Part shown: piece after piece, positions 16,591 through 23,885 of the stretch | Numbering within the stretch: position 1 is the stretch's first letter | Layout: each line of letters opens with the position of its first letter | NCBI RefSeq assembly: GCF_018860155.1 | Contig: NZ_JAHKNI010000019.1 | Location: 62,001 to 126,000, forward strand | From: Nocardia albiluteola | GTDB taxonomy: Bacteria > Actinomycetota > Actinomycetes > Mycobacteriales > Mycobacteriaceae | Length of the DNA: 64,000 nt | Direction: 5' to 3' | The notes under the pieces: generated by a model | Databases searched by the model: none | Told to the model about the DNA's origin: nothing | Seen by the model: only the letters and a program-made list of their open reading frames with translations | Position numbers and translations under genes: made by a program

Positions 16591-17182
16591 GGTGATGGTT
16601 GAGATCGGTTGCGGTGTAACCGGGTTCGACCGCGTTGATCCGAATCTGCGGGAACGCCTTGGCGTATTGCACGGTGAGCATGTTCACCGCGGCCTTGGAC
16701 GTCGGGTACGCAACACCGGGATAGGCGGACGCGGGGCCGGGGGTGGTCATACCGGCGAACGAGGCCAGCCCGCTGCTCACGTTCACCACCACCGGTGCGG
16801 CGGAGCGCTCCAGCAACGGCAGGAAGGCGTGCAGCACCCGGACGACGCCGAAGACGTTGGTGTCGAACACCTCTCGTATCGTGTCGCCGGTGAGGTCGGC
16901 GGCCGTGGGCACGCTGCCGTCGGGGTTGCGGCTCTCGATGCCCGCGTTGTTGATCAGCACGTCCAGCCCGCCCTCGGCCTCGACGGCCTTCGCGGCCGCG
17001 GCGACCGAGGCGTCGTCGGTGACGTCGAGCTGGACGACGCGCGCCCCGATCTGCTCCGCGGCGGCGCGGCCGCGCTCCAGGTCGCGGGACCCGATGTAAA
17101 CGGTGTGGCCCTCGGCGACGAGCCGGCGCGCGGTCGCGAACCCGATGCCCTTGTTGGCTCCTGTGATCAGTGTCGTTGTCAT
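16478..17182 (-). CDS. Short-chain dehydrogenase/reductase
   Basis: A 234-residue classical SDR, an NAD(P)-dependent Rossmann enzyme. The cofactor motif is TGANKGIG (about residues 7-14), followed by INNAG, a Ser in NVSSGLASF, and the catalytic YPTSK with the usual spacing. Residues near IGSRDLERG suggest NADP preference. The start at 17182 (MTTTLITG) places the cofactor motif at the normal distance; the frame upstream has no support. It is divergent from an XRE regulator (17284), which probably controls it. Its last 35 codons are repeated three times downstream as a degenerate array. Confidence 0.9.
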   Translation of the reverse strand: MTTTLITGANKGIGFATARRLVAEGHTVYIGSRDLERGRAAAEQIGARVVQLDVTDDASVAAAAKAVEAEGGLDVLINNAGIESRNPDGSVPTAADLTGDTIREVFDTNVFGVVRVLHAFLPLLERSAAPVVVNVSSGLASFAGMTTPGPASAYPGVAYPTSKAAVNMLTVQYAKAFPQIRINAVEPGYTATDLNHHQGIQTIDQAAEVVARAATVAPDGPTGSYSGPEGPMPW

Positions 17183-17283
17183 GTCTCCAGCCTCGCCGTC
17201 ATGGGATCGGACAGCCAGCTCCCTGACCTTCCTGGGACTGCCGATACCAGGCACGGTACCTGCCGACGCGGAACACTGGAGGT

Positions 17284-18138
17284 ATGGCGACCTCGGAACT
17301 GGGCAAGGCGATGCGGCGATGGCGGGACCGGCTCGCACCGGGCGACGCGGGGCTGCCCAGTGGGGGCCAGCGCCGCGCGCCCGGGCTGCGCCGCGAGGAG
17401 CTGGCGCTGCTGGCGGGCATTTCGGTGGACTACATCACCCGTCTCGAGCAGGGACGCGCGTCGAATCCCTCGACCCAGGTGGTCGAGGCGCTGGCGCGGG
17501 CGCTGCGGCTGTCCGGCACCGAGCGCGCGCACCTGTTCCGGCTCGCGGGGCTGGCGCTGCCGGAGCCCGAACTCGTTCCCTCCCACATCACCGCCAGCGT
17601 GCAGCGGGTGCTGGACCGCCTGACCGGGACGCCGGTCGCGGTGTACGACGCCACCTGGACGCTGCTGGTGGCCAATCCGCAGCATGCCGCGCTGGTCGGC
17701 GATCAGTCCGGGCTGCGCGGCATCGAGCGCAACGGCGTGTGGCGGCACTTCCTCGGCCCCGGCAACTCCGGCAGCACCGTCCGGCGCGCCCCGGAGGCCC
17801 TGCTCGAATACGAGACCGCGCTGGTCTCGGACCTGCGCACCGCGGCGACCCGCTATCCGGCCGACCATCAGCTGCAACAGCTGATCACCACCCTGCGCAC
17901 CGGCAGCCCCCGATTCGCCGAACTCTGGGACTCGGGCGTCGTGGGCCGCAGGACGAGCCACCCGAAGACCATCGAGCACCCCGCGGTCGGCCCGCTGACC
18001 CTGGACTGCGACGTGATGACGGTGGCGGGCAGCGATCTGCGGATCATGATCTACACCGCCGAACCCGGCACCGAGGACGCCGAGCGGCTGGCGCTGCTCG
18101 CGGTGCTGGGCACGCAGTCCCTGGCCGAATCCTCCTAG
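17284..18138 (+). CDS. XRE-family regulator with MmyB-like ligand-binding domain
   Basis: A 284-residue regulator. Residues about 5-80 form a Cro/CI helix-turn-helix: APGLRREELALLAGISVDYITRLEQGRASNPSTQVVEALARALRLSGTERAHLFRLAG is the hallmark of this actinobacterial family. The rest is a PAS-like MmyB domain (VYDATWTLLVANPQHAAL...). Proteins of this type usually repress or activate a divergently encoded SDR or reductase, as seen here with the SDR gene 101 bp away. Ligand unknown; fatty acids have been seen in related structures. Confidence 0.88.
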   Translation: MATSELGKAMRRWRDRLAPGDAGLPSGGQRRAPGLRREELALLAGISVDYITRLEQGRASNPSTQVVEALARALRLSGTERAHLFRLAGLALPEPELVPSHITASVQRVLDRLTGTPVAVYDATWTLLVANPQHAALVGDQSGLRGIERNGVWRHFLGPGNSGSTVRRAPEALLEYETALVSDLRTAATRYPADHQLQQLITTLRTGSPRFAELWDSGVVGRRTSHPKTIEHPAVGPLTLDCDVMTVAGSDLRIMIYTAEPGTEDAERLALLAVLGTQSLAESS

Positions 18139-18192
18139 CGCACCGGCGAATTTTCCCTCTGGACGCGCGAACCGCTCAGCGCTATCGTCGTG

Positions 18193-18207
18193 ATATCACT
18201 TAGATAT
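18193..18207. promoter_or_regulatory. Inverted repeat ATATC-N5-GATAT, likely operator of the SPFH/RHH operon
   Basis: ATATC at 18193-18197 and GATAT at 18203-18207 form a perfect 5-bp inverted repeat with 5-nt spacer, the size expected for a ribbon-helix-helix dimer. It ends 2 bp before the Shine-Dalgarno of the SPFH gene (GGGAGG at 18209-18214), so a bound protein would block initiation. The downstream ribbon-helix-helix protein in the same operon is the natural candidate binder. Inferred. Confidence 0.45.
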
Positions 18208-18219
18208 TGGGAGGATGTC

Positions 18220-19092
18220 ATGGAGCTGCGTCCGGCCTTTCGGGTCAACGGGTTCTTCATGTTGTTGCTGCTGCTCGCCGTCGGCATCGTCGGCGTGGTG
18301 CTCGGGGTCAGCGGCTCGGGTTCGCACGGCTCCGGGGCCAGGGCCGGTGCGGTGATCGGGTATGTGATCCTGCTGCTGGCGGTGCTGCTGCTCACCGGAC
18401 TCACGACGGTCGGGCCGAACGAGGCGAAGGTGCTGCAGTTCTTCGGCCGCTACATCGGCTCGGTGAGCGACGCCGGATTCTTCTGGGTGGTGCCGCTGAC
18501 CGCCAAGCGCCGAATCTCGTTGCGGGTGCGCAACTTCGAGACCCAGAAGCTGAAGGTCAACGATTCGGACGGTAACCCGGTCGAGATCGCGGCCGTGGCG
18601 GTCTACCGCGTCGTGGACAGCTTCAAGGCCGCCTTCGCCGTCGACAACTACGAGGAGTACGTGCGCACCCAGTCCGAGACCGCCGTCCGCCACCTGGCCA
18701 CCACGCATCCCTACGATTCGGACGACCAGTCCCGCACCAGCCTGCGCAACGGCGCCGAGGTCGCCGAGGAGATGACCGCCGAACTGCGCGAACGCACCGC
18801 GCTGGCCGGCATCGAGATCCTCGAGGCCCGCATCACCCACCTCGCCTACGCGCCCGAGATCGCCCAGGCCATGCTGGTCCGCCAGCAGGCGAGCCAGGTG
18901 GTCGCCGCGCGCAGCCGCATCGTCGACGGCGCGGTTGGCATGGTCGGCATGGCTCTGCAGCGCCTGGCTGATGAGGGCATGGTCGAGCTCGACGAGGAGC
19001 GCAAGGCGTCGATGGTGTCGAACCTGCTGGTCGTGCTGTGCGGCGACCGCGCCGCCCAGCCCGTGGTCAACACCGGGACCCTCTACTCCTGA
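18220..19092 (+). CDS. SPFH/Band-7 domain membrane protein
   Basis: A 290-residue membrane-anchored SPFH (stomatin/prohibitin/flotillin) protein. Two hydrophobic segments (GFFMLLLLLAVGIVGVVLGV and AVIGYVILLLAVLLLTGL) precede the SPFH fold beginning VGPNEAKVLQFFGRYIGSV and continuing through EYVRTQSETAVRHLATTHPYD. A helical stretch ends QAMLVRQQASQVVAARS. SPFH proteins form large cage-like assemblies in membranes. The start at 18220 follows GGGAGG by 5 nt; a longer frame to 18190 would begin inside the operator. It overlaps the next gene by one base (TGATG). Confidence 0.88.
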   Translation: MELRPAFRVNGFFMLLLLLAVGIVGVVLGVSGSGSHGSGARAGAVIGYVILLLAVLLLTGLTTVGPNEAKVLQFFGRYIGSVSDAGFFWVVPLTAKRRISLRVRNFETQKLKVNDSDGNPVEIAAVAVYRVVDSFKAAFAVDNYEEYVRTQSETAVRHLATTHPYDSDDQSRTSLRNGAEVAEEMTAELRERTALAGIEILEARITHLAYAPEIAQAMLVRQQASQVVAARSRIVDGAVGMVGMALQRLADEGMVELDEERKASMVSNLLVVLCGDRAAQPVVNTGTLYS

Positions 19093-19283
19093 TGGCCGCG
19101 CGGGAGCCGAAGAAAGTGCTGCTGCGCCTCGATCCGGCCGTCCACGAGGCGATCGCCAAGTGGGCGGCCGACGACCTGCGCAGCATCAACGCCCAGATCG
19201 AGTACGCGCTGCGCCGGGCCCTCGAGCAGGCGGGCAGGACGGTCAAACCGCCGAACCCGAAGCCCGCGCCGGGCGTGGAATGA
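19092..19283 (+). CDS. Arc-type ribbon-helix-helix DNA-binding protein (63 aa)
   Basis: The product MAAREPKKVLLRLDPAVHEAIAKW... has the Arc/MetJ pattern: a short beta strand (KKVLLRL), helix A (PAVHEAIAKWAADD) and helix B (SINAQIEYALRRALEQAG), then a Pro-rich tail. Similar small proteins are often labelled 'HicB-family antitoxin', but no toxin gene is present and the partner is the SPFH gene, with which it is translationally coupled (TGATG). Likely role: autorepressor of the SPFH operon through the ATATC/GATAT site. A strong terminator follows. Confidence 0.8.
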   Translation: MAAREPKKVLLRLDPAVHEAIAKWAADDLRSINAQIEYALRRALEQAGRTVKPPNPKPAPGVE

Positions 19284-19293
19284 CGAAAGCGAT

Positions 19294-19333
19294 CGAGCCG
19301 GACCGGGGTCTGACAGGACCCCGGTCCGGCTCG
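19294..19333 (+). terminator. Strong hairpin terminator of the SPFH/RHH operon
   Basis: A perfect 17-bp stem pairs CGAGCCGGACCGGGGTC (19294-19310) with its complement at 19317-19333 around a 6-nt loop, 10 bp past the stop of the ribbon-helix-helix gene. Only a short A/C run follows, with no T tract. Confidence 0.85.
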
Positions 19334-19471
19334 CGCAAAGCGGAGGTCGCCTCACGGGTACAAAACAGACCGAACGCCTGTTTTGCCTGGAAGTGTCCTC
19401 CAGTATGTCACGTATTGAGCACAAAACGACCTAGGACGTGCGAATACATATCGAGTAGGTAGCGTGGTCGC

Positions 19472-20182
19472 GTGCCAATCTCGTTCGAAACCGGGGGACT
19501 GCAACAACTCGACCAGAGCACCTGGGGCGATCCGGTCACCCGGGACATCATCACGCTGACCTATATCGAGGCCGTGCCGGACCTCCCCGCGCCGCTGGAG
19601 GACGAGGAGACCCTGCGTCTGAAGCTCACCGAGCTGCAGGCCGAGTTCGGCTGCCTGCTCGAGGCCCACTCGATCACCGTCAACGGCCAGCCCGCCTTGC
19701 TGCGGCTGGAGAAGTTCCCGCTGCCGGACCGCGAGGCGGGCCTGGGGTTCACCGCGGGCATCGTGGTGCCCAAGGCCAGCTGCTGCGCGATCCTGAAGAT
19801 CATGTGCCCGGAGAACGGCCGCCCCGGCGCCCGCGAGGCCGCGGTGGTGCCGAAGGTCGGATTCCCGAACATGTTCCCGCCGCACCCCTACGCGCCGGAG
19901 GTCCGCGGCAAACTGCCGTACAACGCCGCGGACGACATGCGCTGGGATTCCATGTTCCCCACCCACGCGCTCACCCGTGCCCGCCGCTGGATCGTGAACG
20001 CCAGCCGCACCGCCAAGATCGATCCTCGCTATGCGGCGCTGCCGGCCTTCACGGGTCCCGCGACGGTGAGCGTGGGCTCGAGCGGCGCGAGTTCGGACGT
20101 GTCCAGCAGCTCGGTCACCGAGGCCATGCCGATCGCGCCGGTGCCGCCGTCCGCGGAGACCAGGCCGATTCCCAAGTCCTAG
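19472..20182 (+). CDS. Conserved-looking protein of unknown function
   Basis: A 236-residue soluble protein from a GTG start. It is acidic in the first third (VPDLPAPLEDEETLRLKLTELQAEFG), then mixed alpha/beta with GLGFTAGIVVPKASCCAILKIMCPE containing an unusual adjacent Cys pair. It has an FPNMFPPHPYAPEVRGKLPY stretch, and ends in a low-complexity Ser/Val/Pro tail. No signal peptide, membrane helix or known motif is seen. It follows a strong terminator, so it is transcribed alone. Codon use looks native, which supports it being a real gene, probably genus-specific. Confidence 0.6.
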   Translation: MPISFETGGLQQLDQSTWGDPVTRDIITLTYIEAVPDLPAPLEDEETLRLKLTELQAEFGCLLEAHSITVNGQPALLRLEKFPLPDREAGLGFTAGIVVPKASCCAILKIMCPENGRPGAREAAVVPKVGFPNMFPPHPYAPEVRGKLPYNAADDMRWDSMFPTHALTRARRWIVNASRTAKIDPRYAALPAFTGPATVSVGSSGASSDVSSSSVTEAMPIAPVPPSAETRPIPKS

Positions 20183-20364
20183 GCGTACCAGCACATTCGT
20201 TCCGGCCGTGCGCGGTCCGAGGACCGCTTCGCCCAGTGCGCATTGCGTCCGTCGCCGCGCGAATTCCCATGGCACAACTGGGGATCCGGCGGTTGTGCCC
20301 GGCTGACCGGCCTACTGTTACGGCACCGCTGTCCGGTAGACGGCGGGCGTTCGGATCGAGGGGG

Positions 20365-20679
20365 TCATTGCATCCATCTCGCCACGCGCAGATCCGGAAC
20401 GAGCTTCCCGGCGTCCCGCAGCGCGGTGTACGCGGCGCGCTTGCGGGGGCAGTCACGCATGCGGCAGGAGCGATGGTCGCGCATCGCCCGGTGAGCATCC
20501 GGGATCGGCAATGCGGTATCGGGTGCGCGGTGTGAGTTATGCCCACCGTCTGTGCGGATCGCCTTGTCCGGCAGTGCTTCCGGGATGTCCTGCGCGGCTC
20601 GGGACGGTGCGAGGAACAAGGCGGCGGCGAGCGCGGTCACCGCGGCGGCGAGGACGGCTAACAGTACGAAGGCGAGCAT
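20365..20679 (-). CDS. Small single-pass membrane protein, unknown function
   Basis: A 104-residue product with an N-terminal membrane anchor (MLAFVLLAVLAAAVTALAAALFLA), a polar His/Asp/Pro-rich linker, and a compact end AHRAMRDHRSCRMRDCPRKRAAYTALRDAGKLVPD. The C-x4-C pair with flanking His and Arg resembles short conserved tails of small actinobacterial membrane proteins, where the motif could form a disulfide or bind a metal. It lies alone between two converging genes, and the opposite-strand frames here are less protein-like. Function unknown. Confidence 0.5.
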   Translation of the reverse strand: MLAFVLLAVLAAAVTALAAALFLAPSRAAQDIPEALPDKAIRTDGGHNSHRAPDTALPIPDAHRAMRDHRSCRMRDCPRKRAAYTALRDAGKLVPDLRVARWMQ

Positions 20680-20749
20680 GGCTGTCTCGGTGTCGTGTGC
20701 GGGTTGTGTGAATGTGGAGACCGGGCAGAGCCAGGATCGGCGACGACAA

Positions 20750-20787
20750 CGGCTCCGAGCGGGACGTTGACCGTCCGCTCGGAGCCG
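20750..20787 (-). terminator. Hairpin terminator of the ABC importer operon
   Basis: CGGCTCCGAGCGG at 20750-20762 pairs perfectly with CCGCTCGGAGCCG at 20775-20787 around a 12-nt loop, 23 bp downstream of the substrate-binding-protein stop on the minus strand. Confidence 0.75.
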
Positions 20788-20810
20788 CCCCTCATCGCCG
20801 GGACCTCAGC

Positions 20811-21866
20811 TCAATTGCCGCTGCCCACGGTCTTGTTCGCCTGAATGACGTAGCTGTCCGTGTAGGTCTTGGACACATCGACCGAGCCGTCCAGTTTCCC
20901 GACGAACTTGTCGATTGCGATCGCGGTCTGCGCGGCGCCGGCCGGCATCATGCCATCGGGCAGGAACTGCCCCTTGTCCTGGTCGAGGGCCTTGATGTAG
21001 TCATCCTTGGTGACCAGTTCGTTGGACACGAATTTCGGCGGCAGGTGCGCCGCGATGTCGGCGGCGCTGTGGGTGTTGATGTAGTGCATGGTCTCGACGA
21101 GTGCGTTGACCACCTTCTGCACCAGATCCTTGTGCGAGTTCACCCAGTCCGTCCGGGACAGGACAGCGGCCGCGGGGTACACGCCGCCGAGCCACTGCTG
21201 CGAGCCGGCGGTGCTGGCCAGGTCGGTCGCGGAGTAGCCGACGCCCGTCTTCTCGATCGCGGCCACGGTCGGCTGCGTCGTCATGGCGCAGGCGATCCGG
21301 CCCTGCTTCAGCGATGAGATGAGCGTGCTGCCGTCGCCGACGCCGACCCGGCTGTAATCCTTCGTGCCCAGGTGTTGTTGTGCGGCAAGATACTGACTGA
21401 GGTCGTCCGTGCCGGAGCCGAGGTCGGTCACGCCGACGCTCTTGCCCTTCCAGTCGGCGGGGGAATGTACGTTCGAGCCGGTCGCGCACATCTCGCGTTC
21501 GCCCGGGGCGCCGGACAACTGGGCGACCGAAACGACGTCCTTGCCCTTCGACTGGAATTCGGCGGCGTGGATGTACCACGCACCGGCCATATCGACCTGC
21601 CCTGAGGCCATCGCGTCCTCGGCGCCGACACCACCGGTCGTCTCGGTGCTCAACGACATGTTCACGCCGTACTTCTTGTAGAGGCCCAGGCCCTCGGCGA
21701 GCTGGTACGGCAGGTAGATCTGCTTGTCGATGCCGCCGACCATCATGGTCACGGTCGGCAGGCCATTGCTCGCCTTGTCGCTGCTCGATCCGCAGGCGGT
21801 GAGGCCGACGGCGAGCCCGACGGCGGTGGCGGCCACCACCACACGGGCCACGATACTGCGCTTCAT
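20811..21866 (-). CDS. ABC importer substrate-binding lipoprotein, NitT/TauT (SsuA/NMT1-like) family
   Basis: A 351-residue lipoprotein. The signal peptide ends in the lipobox LTAC, so the mature protein is anchored to the outer face of the membrane by a diacylated Cys. The mature domain has the type-II periplasmic-binding fold of the nitrate/sulfonate/taurine/thiamine-precursor group: VTMMVGGIDKQIYLPYQLAEGLGLYKKYGVNMSL, MASGQVDMAGAWYIHAAEF, and KGKSVGVTDLGSGTDDLSQYLA. AGGAGA lies 9 nt before the ATG. It is the last gene of the ATPase-permease-SBP operon. The ligand may be an aliphatic sulfonate, aromatic acid or pyrimidine; the sequence does not decide. Confidence 0.88.
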   Translation of the reverse strand: MKRSIVARVVVAATAVGLAVGLTACGSSSDKASNGLPTVTMMVGGIDKQIYLPYQLAEGLGLYKKYGVNMSLSTETTGGVGAEDAMASGQVDMAGAWYIHAAEFQSKGKDVVSVAQLSGAPGEREMCATGSNVHSPADWKGKSVGVTDLGSGTDDLSQYLAAQQHLGTKDYSRVGVGDGSTLISSLKQGRIACAMTTQPTVAAIEKTGVGYSATDLASTAGSQQWLGGVYPAAAVLSRTDWVNSHKDLVQKVVNALVETMHYINTHSAADIAAHLPPKFVSNELVTKDDYIKALDQDKGQFLPDGMMPAGAAQTAIAIDKFVGKLDGSVDVSKTYTDSYVIQANKTVGSGN

Positions 21867-21927
21867 CAGTAATTCTCCTCGATGAGAACGGGGTTGATCT
21901 GTATGGGGTTCAGGGGATTTCGAGGTC

Positions 21928-22827
21928 TCAGATTCCGGCGGCCTCCGAGTGTGCGGCCGGGCGCCAGCCCAGCAACCGGTTCTCCACCCGGGTGAGGATG
22001 AATTCCGCGGTCAGGGTGATGATCGCGATGATGACCATCGCGGCGAACACGCCGTTGGGCTCGAAGTTGTTCTGCGCGGTGGAGATCACCAGGCCGAGCC
22101 CGTGCTGGGCGCCGAGGAATTCACCGACGATCGCGCCGATCACCGCGAACCCGAAGGCGACGTGCAGGCTGGCGGTGATCCAGGTCAGCGCGGAGGGCAG
22201 CACCACATGCCGGATGACATGCCAGCGTGATGCGCCGAGCACCCGGACGTTGGCAAGCAGGTTCCGGTCCACTTCACGCACGCCTTGGAAGGCGTTGAAG
22301 AACACGACGAAGAACACCAGGACCGCCGCGAGCAGCACCTTCGACGGCGTGCCCAGCCCGAGCCAGACCACGAAGATCGAGCCGAGCACGATCCGCGGCA
22401 TGGCGTTGAGCACCTTGATGTACGGACCGGCCACGTCGGCCAGGAACGGGAACTGCCCGAGCAGGACCCCGGCGACGACGCCGCCGACGGTGCCGTAGAC
22501 GAAGCCGAGCAGGGCCTCCTTCATCGTGATCCCGATCTGTGACCACACCGAGCCGTACTGGGTTCCGTGTTCGACCCAGTCGACCAGCGTGGACACGATC
22601 CCGCTGGGCCTGCCGAAGAAGAACGGATCGATGACCTTCCAGCCGGTCAGCAACTGCCAGCCGCCGATCACTACGACCGCGACGGCCAGCCGGGCCAGGT
22701 ACACGCGAAGTTTGCGCATCCGGGCGCGCCGCCGGGCCAGGTTGGACATGTCGGCCTCGTTGGGCACATGCCGGATATCGGTTTGCATGGTCGTCATGGC
22801 GTCGGACACATTCGATGCGCTTGTCAC
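21928..22827 (-). CDS. ABC importer permease, NitT/TauT family
   Basis: A 299-residue inner-membrane permease of the SsuC/TauC type with about six helices after a polar 40-residue N-terminus. The EAA-loop region reads RVLGASRWHVIRHVVLPSALTWITASLHVAFGFAVIGAIVGEFLGA, which couples to the ATPase. The GTG start at 22827 overlaps the ATPase stop (GTGA), so the two are translationally coupled. ATG at 22797 (MTTMQTD) is a possible alternative. Confidence 0.88.
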   Translation of the reverse strand: MTSASNVSDAMTTMQTDIRHVPNEADMSNLARRRARMRKLRVYLARLAVAVVVIGGWQLLTGWKVIDPFFFGRPSGIVSTLVDWVEHGTQYGSVWSQIGITMKEALLGFVYGTVGGVVAGVLLGQFPFLADVAGPYIKVLNAMPRIVLGSIFVVWLGLGTPSKVLLAAVLVFFVVFFNAFQGVREVDRNLLANVRVLGASRWHVIRHVVLPSALTWITASLHVAFGFAVIGAIVGEFLGAQHGLGLVISTAQNNFEPNGVFAAMVIIAIITLTAEFILTRVENRLLGWRPAAHSEAAGI

Positions 22828-23699
22828 GGCTTTTCTCCCTGCTGTGCGGCGGCGGTAGCCGCGTATGCCTGCTCGACCTCTTCCCGCAGGGACTCCCAGA
22901 TCTGCTGGTGCAGTTCGAGGAACCGCGGCTCGAACCGGATCTCCTGAACCGCGCCGCGCGGGCGGGGCAGGTCGATCTGGTAGACGTCCTTGACGGTCCC
23001 CGGACGCGAGGTCATCACGACGACCACATCGGCCAGCGCGATGGCCTCCTCCAGGTCGTGGGTGATGAACAGGACGGTGGGGCGGGTCTGCTCCCACAGC
23101 TGCAGCAGTTCGTTGGACATGATCGCCTTGGTCTGCACGTCCAGGGCGCCGAACGGTTCGTCCATCATCAGCAGCGACGGCTCGTTGATCAGCGCGGCGG
23201 CCAGGCTGGCGCGTTTGCGCATGCCACCGGAAAGCTGGTGCGGGTAGTGGTCCTCGAATCCGGCCAGCCCGACCCGCTGCAGCCACTCCGTGGCCTGCGC
23301 CCGCGCGGTGCGCTTGGGCACGTGCCGGAACGTAGGACCGAGTGCCACGTTCGACACCACATTCTTCCAAGGCAGCAGGGCGTCGGCCTGGAACATGAAG
23401 CTCGTTCCCGGCGTGATGCCCTTGACCGGCTGCCCGGCCACGCGCACCGATCCGGCGGTGGGGCGGTCCAGGCCGGATACCAGGCTCAACGTGGTGGACT
23501 TGCCGCAGCCGGTCGGCCCGACGATCGCGCAGAACTGGCCGGGCTCGATGGTCAGGCTCACTTCGCGCAGGGCCGTGAAGGTCTCGCCGGTCGGGCTGGT
23601 GAAACGCTTGGTGACCGCGGACAGCTCGATCCGGGCGTCCGATGAGCGGTGGGGAGCCGTCGGGGGGTCGGCCACCGTATTTCCGGCTGACGCAGCCAT
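22824..23699 (-). CDS. ABC importer ATP-binding protein, NitT/TauT family
   Basis: A 291-residue ATPase with Walker A GPTGCGKST, Q-loop in FMFQADALLPWKN, signature LSGGMRKR, Walker B LLMMDEPFGALD and H-loop FITHDLEEAI. The sequence is of the SsuB/TauB group. It is the first gene of an operon with a coupled permease and a lipoprotein, divergent from the two-component system. The last 30 residues form a helical extension (LELHQQIWESLREEVEQAYAA). Confidence 0.92.
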   Translation of the reverse strand: MAASAGNTVADPPTAPHRSSDARIELSAVTKRFTSPTGETFTALREVSLTIEPGQFCAIVGPTGCGKSTTLSLVSGLDRPTAGSVRVAGQPVKGITPGTSFMFQADALLPWKNVVSNVALGPTFRHVPKRTARAQATEWLQRVGLAGFEDHYPHQLSGGMRKRASLAAALINEPSLLMMDEPFGALDVQTKAIMSNELLQLWEQTRPTVLFITHDLEEAIALADVVVVMTSRPGTVKDVYQIDLPRPRGAVQEIRFEPRFLELHQQIWESLREEVEQAYAATAAAQQGEKP

Positions 23700-23788
23700 T
23701 GTCGCTATCTCCTTGGTGTCGTTCTCGTCCGCCGGAGTGGTCTCCGTTGACTGGCGGTCCGTGTGCTGTTATGCGAACGACAGTGCTC

Positions 23789-23804
23789 CGTGACCCGGGT
23801 CACG
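23789..23804. promoter_or_regulatory. 16-bp perfect palindrome between the ABC operon and histidine kinase
   Basis: CGTGACCCGGGTCACG is fully self-complementary and lies in the 186-bp divergent region, 90 bp from the ATPase start and 82 bp from the kinase start. A direct repeat CGCGCATT occurs twice nearer the kinase (about 23847-23863). The placement suggests an operator for one or both directions, possibly bound by the response regulator. Inferred from position. Confidence 0.4.
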
Positions 23805-23885
23805 TCCACCATGTGGGCAGCAAACGACGGTTCATGACTATTACGCGCATTTCCGCGCATTACGCTCACGAAATGGGAGCTGAAG

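Noticed and set aside
19092..19283. HicB-type antitoxin of a toxin-antitoxin pair
   Set aside because: No HicA-like toxin gene adjacent; the partner is an SPFH membrane protein, so a dedicated regulator is more likely.
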